Source: Acridotheres tristis
Lineage: Eukaryota; Chordata; Aves; Passeriformes; Sturnidae
Assembly: GCA_037013685.1 (NCBI GenBank)
Contig: CM072919.1
Coordinates: forward strand, 32,033,435-32,097,434
Direction: 5' to 3'
Length of the DNA stretch: 64,000 bases
The first letter of the stretch is position 1, and each line of letters begins with the position of its first letter. Both the position numbers and the translations under genes were made by a program. Under the pieces are notes generated by a model. It saw nothing but the letters and a program-made list of their open reading frames with translations, was not told the origin of the DNA and did not search any database. This document shows positions 38,901-50,663 of this stretch, one piece after another.

Positions 38901-41900
38901 ACACTTTTTGATGGATGCTTGAAAACAGTTAGAAACCACTGTTTTTTCCCCTTCATGCTAACTGATCCCCTTTTCTACTCCAAACATTTATTTTCAGAGT
39001 GTGTTTTGGGGAATTAATAATTTCACTTCCTTAGTCATTTTTTAAAATGTATTTAGAATTGGCCAATGAATTTTAAAACACTATCAGCCAGAGGTGTATA
39101 TGCGTACACACGCTTCTGTGAACATGTATGTTAAGTGACCACATGAGCTTAATTACTCTATGAAACAAGTTTTACTTTTTATAATAAACTGAAGACTTCA
39201 GGAACAGGCTGTGCACTGAGGCTTTTCCCTATCACACTCAATCACAAACTTTAATTAATTTTAAATTTAAGTGAATCTTAAGTATTTGTGAAGTGTTTCA
39301 TTTAAAAGGAGACAAATGGACAGAGATCATCTAGCAATTGCATCTCTCCCCACCTTTAGTCGGCAAAGTTCACTTTTCAGTGACAGGTTAGATAGATCCC
39401 ATTCCTTATTTTAGTTCTTGTTCCTCTTATGTTCTTGACAGAGGAACAGAAATCAGTATATTTGGAGGAGCAGCTGCAAGATACTGCTGTGGGAAATACC
39501 TGCTTAATTTGTTGCTGCAAGCAGGTTCCATTGTTTGATTAAAAATAAAGTGGTTATTCTTCATCCCCATGATTGCCTGTTCTCTATAGACATCCTTTTG
39601 GCCCAACTTGGTAAAACAGAGAGGAAACAGAAAGTACCCTCATAGTGGAAACAAGCGTGGGAAACGTTTACAAACACTGCTTCTATGGTTTTTTGAGTTT
39701 TGGGGAGTTTGTTTGCATAGAATATCTTAGCTTTTCCTACTGTGCAGTTAGATCACTGAATCTGCTAAAACTTATATTCTTGAATCATAAAGCCTTATGG
39801 AAAAAGCTGTAGGGGATGGAGAAGAAGCTGAGTTGGGGTGGGGCTGGTGCTTTAATCTGTGAGTTCTCAGACACAGCATCTTAGCTGGTATAGGGATGAT
39901 ACCTTCATTTTCTAATGATCAATCACACTCCAGGCAGCCAGCACACAAGTCAGAACTGATGATATCCCTTCATGGCACATTGTTCTCTGCAGCAAAACAG
40001 AACTCAGTTTTAAATTCTCCTTTTCATCCATCAGAAGACAAAAATGGGAACTCGGGAAGGAACATAGCCCAAGTAATTTTTACAGCTGAGCAGACATCAA
40101 TACTTATAGACCTACTCATGGTTTACAAACTCTGCCCAGTAGGGCATCTCAAACAGGATTGGCTAGGGATCAAAACAGGTTATAAGATATAATTAGCCAG
40201 GAAAACAAATGTGTCTGGCAATACAGAATTACTCGTAGCATTGATCATTTTGAACACTGAGGCGTACATAGTTCAACTTTGGAAATAGAGGCAGAAACAA
40301 AGTCTCAGAAAACAGCATGTATTAACAGCCTCCTCTTACCACATCATCTGCACTTGCTGGGCAGTAATTCTAGCTACAAATGCATGTCCATGCACATGGT
40401 GTTTTGTTGCATTGGCTTTGCACACTTTCCTGCATCAGCCCTCCCTAACCCTGGTAAAACCCAGGCAACCTTTGCAAAAGCCAGCCCAGACACTGATGCC
40501 CAGCCCAAACACACAGGCAGGATGAAGAGTACAGACAAGAACATGTAACATCAGCATTCATGCCACAGACCTACTGCTTTGAGAAAATCTCCCTTTGTAG
40601 TTCTGCTGATACAGTAGTTAATGACAATAAACATGCAGTCTGATAGCACAACAGCATATTATTAAACACACATGAGTGAGCAAAAGTGTGCACAGCTCAC
40701 ATCCTCAAGACTTGTGGTCAGCCAGAGATATATGCACTGGTGGAGCACTATGCTGCCCATACCCCTGTCTCTCCAGGTCCTCCTATTCTTTTTGAGCTTT
40801 TAGGCCTCATTTTATCCTTGAATAGCAGCATAAAGCCCACGGCCACTTTATTGCAGGACTCCTATAAGGTGGTGCCTTCTTTGGACCCACAGGTAGCACA
40901 CTTTCAGTCTTCCTATGCTTGGCGGTGTCTCGTAGTGATATCTGAAGACTGACACCAAAAGTACATAGTGGGACTATACTTATTTTAAATGCCAGTAATC
41001 ACTGAATGGACTGTAGTTTTATGTCTTTATATCTCTTTTCTTTAAGGGTTGTAACACTGATTGACTAATAGAAGATAGTCTATAATGTTAAAAGCAGCTA
41101 TTGTAACTGAAGCAACAGCATATTTTATTGGAGCAGATGTTCCGCAAATGACCAGGGAATAAAGAGAGCAGTCGTTTTTTTGATGTTGTTTAAAGGGCAA
41201 GAGTGATGCCAATCATAATTACCATCTGCTATAGTACATAAAGTATCCATATGCTCTTTAGATGGCCCCAAAATTGATTTGAGCTGCCATACTGAGATTT
41301 CTCATTTGAGGACATGATAGTGCTAGATACCCTTATTAGCTCCTGACTGACAGGAGTCTTCAGAGCAGTTAACAAAAATGTTTCAAAATCCTGGCTCAAG
41401 TAGTCACAGATTAATGTTACAGCAGACCAACCTTTGCAATCCTTTCTTGAATCTTCTGCCCTGATAACATTTACCATATGAAGCCTAAGCATGCCAGACA
41501 GCTGTTCAAAAACATAAACCAAATCTACAAATCCTCAATGCTATACTTTGCAGGGCTTGCAATGTTTCTCATTGCTCTAAAAATGTCCTGTTAGAGCCCA
41601 CACTCTTCTGGGAATTGGATCAGAAGCCAACTCTGTAGCTAACCTTCCATCCTGCAGCTTCCAACTAAAAAGTGTGTTCTTTCAGCTGAGTGCATTTCCA
41701 GAAATATTTCATGTAGTTAAAAGAAAGATCTTTCACATCCATCCAATACACAGAGGAAAAAGTATTTTTAACCTTGCAAATCCATTGACCTCTTCATACT
41801 TTGCAACTAGATTGTACATGAGCTTTCCAGCAAAATGTTATGTCAACTGAGTTAACAAATGTTATCACAAATCCAAGAAAGAAGTTCAAATTCATCAATA

Positions 41901-43881
41901 ATAGGATACTAAAATAATGTCTTAACTCAGACTCTATCTTAAATTTAGGATTTTTTTCACTTGCACAGAAAATAATGAAATGTATCAGCTACGGAGATAT
42001 AGTGATCATCCATTCATTCACACTTCTTCCCACAGGAAATAACAGATGTCTGAAAAAATGGTGCCATACTCTATATAAAATAGCAGTAGTTCAAATGGCA
42101 TTTTATTGCTAAGCCCAGTCAGTTAGCCACAGGTTTATTCTACAAAGGAGTTTAGCCTATATTCCCCCTCCTTTTCTTTTTTTTAGCAGAGATATTTTCA
42201 TTATCATGTGATTGTCTAGTTTTGGAAAACACCAGTTGATTTAGTTGGCAGTAAAATTTATGGAATGAGGTTAAGACATTCCACATAACTGGATTTAAAT
42301 ATACTATCATAGTTTAGGGTATCTCCTTGCTGCTGTGTTCACAATAATGTATGAAAAGAAACATTTTGAGAGTGGTAGGGGGTTTTCGTCATTGTGAGAG
42401 GTTGTTGGGTTTTTTTAATTTCTTCCTACGAGGCTGGAAGCAACTTATGGTGTTTAGTAATTTCTGAGATGCTTCAATTCATACTCAAGGTTTTAAGTGA
42501 TCAGTTTAATGGCCAACAGGAAAGAATTTGGGTAGTGTTCCTCCAATTTTTAATGACATCTGAGAGACTCCGTTAAGGGTTGCCTGGCACAGACACATCT
42601 CTGTGTTCTTCAGGGACTACTAGTGAAATGCCCTGGGGGAAAAAAATTTCCTGGGTTTCTTTCTTTTCCCTTAATCCTTTAAAAGAGGTGATTACAGTTC
42701 CACTTTCATATTTTTATTTTAGTTATTTCCTTCTTGGGCATAAGGATGGACATTTCAAAGGGAAACAACTCTTTAAATCAGGGATAAAAGACATGCCAAT
42801 ATCTCCTACAAATAGCAGGAGTTACCACACAACTTTCCACATTCTGCTCCAGTAGCAAAATGACACAACTCTTTTAACATGAACATGCAGAAAAAATGTG
42901 TACGCTAATAGAGACTGTGAGAGAGGAAATCCTACAAATATAACAGTATTATGAATACAATCACTCTCCTTCAGGAAAGGATGAGATAGGAAATTGTTCT
43001 CAGGTTGTAAGTCACATTACATAATGCTTGAGGGCATTAAGCAGCAACAGTGATCCGGTGATGAAGCTGGAAAAGAACTATTGCAGAGTATGGTGTTGTA
43101 TGTATGCTTGTAGTTTGAAAGAAATTAAATTCTAAACAAAAAATGTCAAGATAACTTCGATTACAACTTGCAATGGGCAGCTCCTTTGTATGATCACTGT
43201 ACTTTGAAAGCACTCCATTTTGATTTAGTTTATTTGCTTTACTAATCCATGAGTAACAAGCTGTACATTTATGTGTGAGAAACTTTAGAGAACCCTATTT
43301 CATTTTATGTTAGCATGTATGATTGTTATTAGGATATTGCTCATTGTTAATTTTTACCTGCAATATGGTTCACCAAAAGCTTAATTAATATTCTTATTAA
43401 TATTCTTTATTTAATATTTCATTATATCGTTATTTTTGCTGAATGCACAGAATTCTGTCTATAGCATAACTGTGACATAGAAGCTGTCTATAAGAACTAA
43501 AAGCTAGTAAGGCTATATTGATCGTTTACATTAATATTCATTATCAATCTAAAAAGCAGCATAAAGGCCGTAGAGAGTTGTAGGGTTCATATAATTTCAC
43601 TCTAATTATTTTAATTTACTGTAATTAAGATACTAAAAAAAAATCCAGTGAAAGAAAGCCATAACATCCTTTCAATATCAGAAAAAGAACCACACTCTTG
43701 CATTTATAGGGTGTTATTTACCCTGTCCTGGGTGAGCAGGACAAAGGCACAAAAGACAATCTGATATTAAGAAATAACTCCTATATTTGCACAGGTGTTT
43801 AGAGAAATAATTTTTAAAATATATTTGTGTCCCTGCATTTTGTTCTTCTTTAAAGGTCATCATTAACATTAAAAGTCATGG
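35912..43881. other. Long gene-free AT-rich stretch
   Basis: About 8 kb without a recognisable gene or large repeat. It holds a G-rich run at 37361-37375 and several A/T-rich patches (for example 37935-38090). Short frames on both strands are not supported by splice sites or domains. Confidence 0.5.
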
Positions 43882-44820
43882 TGTCGGAGACTGAATTGTT
43901 ACGATTAACAGCTTAAATATTGTTAAGAAGGACTTTTTGCCCATTATGACAAAACTGTATAAAGAAGCTGCCCAAAGCCCATCCTTACCTAAATATGCCT
44001 CCTGAGGGGAATTTTGGTGAGTTAAGCCACTAAGGGAACTTGGGGTAAGACAAAGGTGATGCTATTGTCCAATTATCTCAGGTCTAGAAAGAAGTGAAAA
44101 AGACTGAGGGAGAAGAATATATCCATAAGGAAGTCAAACCCAGCAGCTCTTCTGCAAGTCAGCTCTGGCTGGGTTCAGCGTGGGGAAGTCCACAGCCCCA
44201 TCTGCTGAGGACAGGTTTGCACACACTCTCCCCAGCCAAGATGGGGCAAGGTTTTGGTTTGTGGCACAACACCTGGTCAGAGGCAGTGAGACACTCATCC
44301 TGCCTTACACAGACTGGCTCAGTTGTAAACATCCCCACACCTCAGGAAGGCCACATCTGTGGGACATTCACAAGAGGGGCAGCTGAGGAGGAGCCATAAT
44401 CCATCAGATTCCCCCAAGACTCATTCCTGAGGCCTTGCACCAGGTAAATGCATGTGACGCAAAGTGATGTGATAGATACAGAGTTTTTGCAGAGACAGTG
44501 TCAAACTTGCCAACCCAGGGGAGGAATCTGGGCATTCCCACCTGGCCCAAATGTATATTAATCCATTGAACTGTCTGTTTTGTGGAACCCTTACCACCAA
44601 GAAGACCAGACGGAGAGGCTCAATGAGTTACCGTCAAGATCCATGGAGTGGTGATATTTTCCACTTAATCTGTCACTCTTTCTCTCCCTCCCTTACCTCT
44701 TTTTATATTTCTTTCTCTTTCTCTCTCTCCCTCTCTCTCTTCCCCCTTCTCTCTCTCTTTCTCACATTTACTGTTAAATAAAATGCATACAATTGACTTT
44801 GTCATATGGTCTTGTTTACA
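43882..44820 (+). mobile_element. Probable LTR with CT-rich tract (boundaries approximate)
   Basis: A locally GC-richer block begins TGTCGGAGACTGAATTGTTA and ends near TTGTTTACA at 44820. A CT-rich tract (44672-44763) runs straight into a TTTACTGTTAAATAAAATGC segment holding AATAAA (44777-44782). A TG start, a late AATAAA about 40 bp before a CA end and moderate GC suggest an avian ERV LTR. I found no target duplication, so the ends are tentative. The 101-aa frame inside (44094-44399) is not supported as a gene. Confidence 0.45.
44672..44763. repeat. CT-rich microsatellite-like tract
   Basis: About 90 bp of C/T with many CTCTCT and TTTCTC units, directly before the AATAAA of the probable LTR. 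The reverse strand gives an artefactual Arg/Glu-rich frame. Confidence 0.85.
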
Positions 44821-45114
44821 CCTTAATTCAGGCAGAGGCATATCTAAAAATTTTAACAACTGGATCTTAAAAATGAGGCAAAACTCTGGATGACACCTCA
44901 AGGGCTCTAGCTGCATTTACAGTCACAAGCAAGTGACTGTAACCAAGCTGATTCACCATTACTTTCAACTGTGCAATTAGGAGACTGTCCTGACCTCTTC
45001 TTCAGACTCTTAATATCCACCTGAACATTCATCAATGAGCCAACACCTCTGGTGTATACCCATGTTCTCTTGCAGGCTCCATTTTTCTATAGGAAAAACA
45101 TCTGTGTATGGTAT

Positions 45115-45140
45115 TGTCCTGGTTTAGTAACCATAGGACA
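45115..45140. repeat. Near-perfect palindrome
   Basis: TGTCCTGGTT and AACCATAGGACA are complementary apart from a 2-base bulge, around the loop TAGT. It starts TGTCCTGG like LTR family A but is not an LTR. Confidence 0.7.
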
Positions 45141-47009
45141 GGCATTAAGCTATCTTTTATGCACATGATGCAGCTCAGTCTCAGAATGGCTTCTGTGTTT
45201 AGTTGGTAACTAATCACTTAAAGCAGTGCTAACAGGCTCACAAAGCTATTGTTGATGCACAGTCAAAAGTTTAGCTGTCAAATGGATAGAGAGGAAGGAA
45301 AAAACACTTTTTTTTTCTTTTCTTTTTCTTCTTTTAAATTCATAAAGGACAATGAAGTACCTGGCTCTGATAGAACCATTTCACATTGAATGACACCATT
45401 TTTCAAACTGCAGGATGGGTGCTTGACCTTCTTGCCTCATATCAACAGCCTAGGAGTTACAGTGGAGCTCAGAAAGGTCAGGAATCATCTGTCTCTTGTT
45501 TTGAGAGGTGAAGGTGCACATGAGGAATCCAAGGGAGGGGACAGGAAAGGATCATGCCAGGATAACACCTTCATTACTCAAACCTGGATGTTTCAAACCA
45601 GCTGCCTGAATTCTTTTGTAAAAAATAGTGCATGCATTTCTGAATACCCTCCAATCAAGTCCCTTCTGCTACTGTACAAAATCCTTGGCATTTTGCCCCT
45701 GCTCTTGGCTTAAATTATTTCCATTCCATTTGTCTCAGATGTTACATAACAGGTATTATTAATTTCTATATGCTTCCAAAGTGCTATATGATCTTCAGTT
45801 GAAAACCACTAAATGCAAAATATCATTCAACATAGTAAAGCAACTAGTATGTGAAATAAGGCTGAAAAAAACCGTTTCATAATATAAAACCGGATAAGGA
45901 AAAAAGAATATCATTCCCTTGACAGGCCATGATTCCTTTTTAGTGTATAATCACTGCTTTAGACAGAGGATTCCATTTTTATGAATGTCAATGAATGACA
46001 GGACAAGAGGAAAATATCTAAAAGAATAGGTCAGAAAGAGCCAGCAATTCAGGGTCTTAGCAGCTGAGTGCCAGGGAAAAAATCCACTGAATTTAGAAAG
46101 TTTCTCAGCATTTAGAAGTCCTTCTGAACATAAAAAGTCTGGCATGTTCCAAGAATTATGACAAATTTTTCCATTCTGTGACCAGGACATTTTAAGTTTC
46201 TAAATATTCACTGTAATCACTGCATGCGTCTGCACCTAATACTGTACATATATCGGTGCCTAATCAAATTTTATACAGTATGTGTGTACCACTGCAAAGT
46301 TGATAATATATTGGTAGGAAAGAAATCCAGATTTAGCTGGTTGGGTACTGAGATCAACTGCTACTGTAAGATTTAGGACATGTCCACCACAAGTAAAAGC
46401 CATTAGGCTGAAAGCAATATCAGGGACAGGTTTGTGCTTTGGACAGGTGGAGGAATCTCTCTAAATCAAAACTTTTCATGTGTAATGGGGAGATATTTTC
46501 TCCCCTTTTATTTCTCTGTCCTATTTACAACATAAGAACAACCTACATTAAGCACAGTGGGAGTCCTTACTTTAAGGGGATCGTGAAGCACTGAAACAAC
46601 ACAAATGAAGGAAAATTATAAAACAGGTTAGCTGTGTTTTACAGAAGTTTCCAGCCTGCAAAGAATGTGTATGTGCTTCGCAGCCTGGCATGTTTCATGC
46701 TGTCAGCACCTATCAAGATGCAACATGCGTGCCAGAAGGCACCCACAGAGTTTAAGATGGCCTGGGAACTGCCTGTCCTGAGAGGGTGGCTGGTAGAGAT
46801 CATTACACAGCAGTCTCCTAGTAGTGAAGCAGGTACCTCATTCAATGCCTTTGCAGGTCAAACCCCTGGCAATGAGCACATCCAATGGGACCCTGGAAAT
46901 GTGTTACAACACTGAAGCCCGTAAATCTTAGGGCCTGAATCTCTGGTAAATCTATTTTCCAGTCACCTTCAGAGAAGACAAAACAATTGATAAGAAGATA
47001 AAGTAATAA

Positions 47010-47032
47010 AAATACGCATGTTAAGCGTATTT
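47010..47032. repeat. Small hairpin
   Basis: AAATACGC and GCGTATTT form a perfect 8-bp stem around a 7-base loop, in AT-rich unique sequence. Confidence 0.7.
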
Positions 47033-48725
47033 AAATAGATTCATACCTTAATATAATACATATATATATCTGGACAGATGTACCTTTCTTGATGCAACAA
47101 ATAAATAGTCATTTAAGCCTCTGCAACTTTTTAGACAATCTTCCAACAGACTCCTGCTGCAGATCACTGTATGCTTATGTGAAATTACAGAAGACAGAAT
47201 CAACAAAAGGTCTGCAATACCACAATTTGTTCTTCACAATTTAAATTTCTATTTCCAGAATTTTTATTTCCCATTAAAAACATTTTTCTGAAAGCAAAAA
47301 AAAAAATTGTCTGTAGGTTTTTATTCTCCTTGAAGAAAAATTAATTTTATATGTACACTTTTCCATTCATCAAAAAAGTTATTGAACAGTGTAATACAAA
47401 GGATGGCATATCCAGTTTCTTATTCAAGTCGAATATCTCTTCTCCCAGTCTTTCTACCCATATGCATATGTTTTGTCAGCTACTACTTCAAGAGTATTGA
47501 ACATGCACATTCTCACCCAAATTAGCCTGAAATAAAGGCCACTGAGTTTTAAAAATACCTCACATTCCTATTGGAAAAGTCTTGGAGGCTGAGCAGGATG
47601 AAGTTCAAATAAAAGGATGTTCAAACTAGTATATAAGGATATCTTTGATACTTACATCCTACATCCAGGCTCGAAGTGACCTAAACACACCCTGCTCCCA
47701 ACTGCTAGCACACAATAGGTTTGGCATTAGCTGTTCTATAGCTGACCTTTAGCTATCCAGCAAGACCAAAACTTTGGCATTATTTTACATACATGGACAA
47801 ACTTATCCCACTTGTGATCCCTTGCTCAACATGACATGCCTCCTGAATTATTTAAACCTGTCTTCTGGGACACAGATTTTACTTGAATACTACGCAGGTA
47901 GAAAAAACACGTCCATGATGTTTGATAGCTATCAGCAAGACAGAAAAAGACTGCAAAAAAGAAGGAAAAAAGTGATAAAATGAGGGGTCTATGTCTTTTC
48001 TCTGACAAGGTTTATGCCCTGTAATTACAGGAAAATGCTTTCTCTCTCTGCTATCTCCCCTTTTTAATACCAGGAAGCTCATATTTCACATGTGAATAAA
48101 TGAAAAAGATTTAATTAAATAGCAACATACCTTGGGAGTAAATATACCCCAAGATACTGATGTCTTTAGTGAGGCCAAATGGACTTTTGGTGGGAGAAAT
48201 AGTTTCCATACTGTAATCCATCAGACAGTGCTTAGAGGGTTTAGCACCATAGACCTGCTGCATTTAACAGCTCATCACAAAAGAGCAAACACCACAAAGC
48301 ATGCTTTGAAGAGTGAATGAGACACAAAAATAAGATGCAGCCTGCTGAGTCTGTGGCAATGCATTTTAATAAGCTGAAGTCAATCTCTGTGTGATTGTTG
48401 AAATGCTTGGGAAAATAAGTCTTTTTTTATTCATTCCATATTATTCTTCTTCCTGCTTCTTGCATCTACTGAACTTAAGGTCTGAGATTTTGGAAAGAGT
48501 GGGAGAGACCACTTCATGTTTCACTTAATTTCAGTTTAAAACAGAAAGGTTGGCTCTTAGTATTCTTAAGGAAGCTAGAGTGGATTAAGCTTTTATGCTA
48601 GAATTAGAAGTCCCAAATACAGACATCTCTTTTTGTTCTTTGGGACAGAATCTAGTTGTAAGTAATACTTCATGAGGCACTGCCTCAAAGCAACTAACTT
48701 AAACTTTTGTTAATCTCACATACAG

Positions 48726-49115
48726 ATAAGGTGATGAATGGATATGTTTATGCATATGCTCAGAGAGGACAAAAAAACCTGATTGCCTGGCACCCTAATA
48801 GAAAGTCATTTGTAGTGAAAACTGATAACCCGAAAAACACCTCTGACACTGGTGAGACCACAGTCAGAATTTCCACCTGCCCAAGTTGCCATGATGATGC
48901 TGCTAAACTCTGCATGGAACTCTGTGCAAACTAGTTGAAATATTTGACATACTCCTTTTGAATTTATTAGAATGCTTTGGAGTATTTCTAATTGATATTA
49001 GTTTTTTATGCTATTCTTGGGTTTCTTTGAGGTGACAGCCTTGTTTCCACAATGAAATGATGTTTTATTTGTAGTGGAATTTTAAAAATGTAATAAAATA
49101 TATTGTTTCAAGTTG
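48726..49115 (+). CDS. Candidate 3'-terminal exon, unidentified product
   Basis: A possible last exon. A splice-acceptor-like TTTTGTTAATCTCACATACAG ends at 48725. An open frame in phase 1 then runs to a TAG at 48932-48934 (about 69 codons). After the stop comes about 160 bp of AT-rich sequence with AATAAA at about 49091-49096, which would serve as a short 3' UTR. The translation is not low-complexity: it has a Tyr/Ala-rich start (GYVYAYAQRG), a basic middle and a Cys-rich end with spacing C-x2-C-x7-C-x3-C (CPSCHDDAAKLCMELC), then Ala-Asn-stop. Clustered cysteines suggest a secreted protein if real. The last three spacings resemble the endothelin-like peptide pattern C-x-C-x7-C-x3-C, but the first gap differs and the rest does not match, so I do not assign it. 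No upstream exon was recognised. It could be chance. Confidence 0.25.
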
Positions 49116-49379
49116 CTTAAATGTCAATGAAAAATTATTTATTGAAAATTATTTTTCTAAAACCACATTTTTATTAAGAACAGAATATAGAAATATCTGC
49201 ACATTTCTAAATCCTAAGAGGAAAATATACTGCTTTGAAACTAAAGGCTGAACAATGCACTTTCCAGTATACATGCTAAATATATTCTCATTTATACTGA
49301 ATTTTGTTATAATTTGAAGCATTTTAAACTTTGATTAAGGTAGCAACTGTACAAAAATATGACATTTGAAAAGTTATGG

Positions 49380-49735
49380 CTATCAGGTGAAGTCCCAGGT
49401 GACTGGAAAAGGGAAAACTGTACCTATCTTTAAAAAGGGTAGAAAGGAGGACCCCTGGAACAACTGACCTGTGAGCACCACCTCTGTGCCTGGGAAGATC
49501 TTGGAACAGATCCTGCAGGAAGCTGTGCTAAGGCACATGGAGGACAGGGATGTGATTTGGGACAGCCAGCATGACTTTACCAAGGGCAAGTTCTGCCTGA
49601 CCAACTTGCAGGCCTTTTATGATGGAGTGACTCCACCAGTGGACAAGGGAAGGGCAGCAGATGTCATTTATCAAGACTTTGACATTGTCCTCCACGACAT
49701 CCTTCTCTCTAAATTTATGTCTTGGTTTACAACAT
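49380..49735 (+). mobile_element. CR1 LINE, reverse-transcriptase fragment
   Basis: Starts CAGGTGAAGTCCCAGGTGAC, a well-known CR1 ORF2 segment, followed by CCTGGGAAGATCTTGGAACA and the RT palm/finger region. The frame from 49471 reads [51 protein letters not shown]. In intact CR1 RTs a short Ser-Lys-Ala-Phe segment and an Asp follow YxDF; here that stretch looks shortened ([14 protein letters not shown]). An in-frame stop just upstream and loss of the rest of RT show it is dead. The minus-strand frames here are shadows. Confidence 0.9.
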
Positions 49736-49805
49736 AAAACAGGTTAGAAACCCCAAAGTTAGTTACTTCCTCTTAGTTTTAACAACTGCCCTTTTGCCAG
49801 TAATA

Positions 49806-50001
49806 TGAGGAGTCATTCCTCATAGGAGAGATGCTTCAATATCCATCTGATTGACTTCTTGGCTTCCTCAGAACTCCCTCCAGCAGTTCCGTGTCCTTCC
49901 TGTGCTGGGACCCCAGAGCTGAATGCAGGGTTCCAGCTGGGGTCTCACCAGAGCAGAGCCGAGGGGCAGAATCTCCTCTCTTGCCCTGCTGGCCACACTG
50001 C
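49806..50001 (-). mobile_element. CR1 LINE 3' fragment in reverse orientation
   Basis: The reverse complement reads CR1 3' sequence: CTGGTGAGACCCCAGCTGGA, then CAGCTCTGGGGTCCCAGCAC, then CTCTCCTATGAGGAA. It is wedged between plus-strand CR1 pieces and is the inverse of 50220-50411, so the two arms could pair. The two short frames here are repeat sequence. Confidence 0.85.
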
Positions 50002-50129
50002 ACTGGAAAACATGTGGAGAGAGGGTCAGATTTTGGGATTGATGTAGAGGAAATATGGAATATACAAATTTTTTTTTTTTCGGGTCACCTAGTTAACCGA
50101 AGACAATTAATAGGGATGGATTTGCTGAG

Positions 50130-50663
50130 ACTATCAGGTGGATAAGGAATTGGCTGCACTGTCACATCCAGAAGGTAATGGCCAACAGACTGCCAGTTGT
50201 GTCCTCACCTGCATCCAAAGCAGTGTGGGCAGCAGGGGAGGGAGGGGATTCTGTCCCTCTGCTCTGCTCTGGTGAGACCCCAGCTGGAACCCTGCATCCA
50301 GCTCTGGGGTCCCAGCACAGGAAGGGCATGGAACTGCTGGAGTGAATCCACTAGGGAGGCCACCAAGTCAATCAGAGGATGAAGCACCTCTCCTATGAGA
50401 GGTGTGCTCCTCTCTCAACTGAGACAATTGGGATTGTTAAGTTTGGAGAAGTGAAGGCTTCAGAGTGAGCCAACTGTGGTCTTCCAGTACCTAAAGGGAG
50501 CCATCAAGAAAGATGGAGAGAGACTTTTTACAAGGGCATGCAGTGATAGGACAAGAAGGAATGGCTTCACACAAAGACAGTAGGTTTAGATTAGGCATTA
50601 GGAAGAAGCTATTTTCTGTGAGGGTGGTGAGGCACAGGAAAACATTGTCCAGAGAAGATGTGA
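50130..50663 (+). mobile_element. CR1 LINE 3' region, internally deleted
   Basis: Starts with the CR1 segment AAGGAATTGGCTGCACTGTC, jumps near 50215 to GCAGTGTGGGCAGCAGGGGA (sequence that lies much further downstream in full CR1), then continues through the conserved CTCTGGGGTCCCAGCACAGG region, GAAGCACCTCTCCTATGAGA, GTGATAGGACAAGAAGGAAT and GGTTTAGATTAGGCATTAGG, ending near AGAGAAGATGTGAA. The 3' tail is missing. It belongs to a CR1 subfamily different from the copy at 61.3 kb. Confidence 0.85.

Larger units (their letters stand above)
44821..48725. other. Gene-free stretch
   Basis: No gene recognised. It contains a 26-bp palindromic sequence (45115-45140) and a small hairpin (47010-47032). 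Frames at 45390-45713 and 46634-46915 have no domain or splice evidence. Confidence 0.45.

Noticed and set aside
45115..45140. TGTCCTGG...AGGACA as a miniature LTR or LTR end
   Set aside because: Only 26 bp, no body, no target duplication; best described as a palindrome.
48726..48934. Naming the Cys-rich exon an endothelin-like gene
   Set aside because: The first cysteine spacing differs and no flanking endothelin sequence or mature peptide is present.
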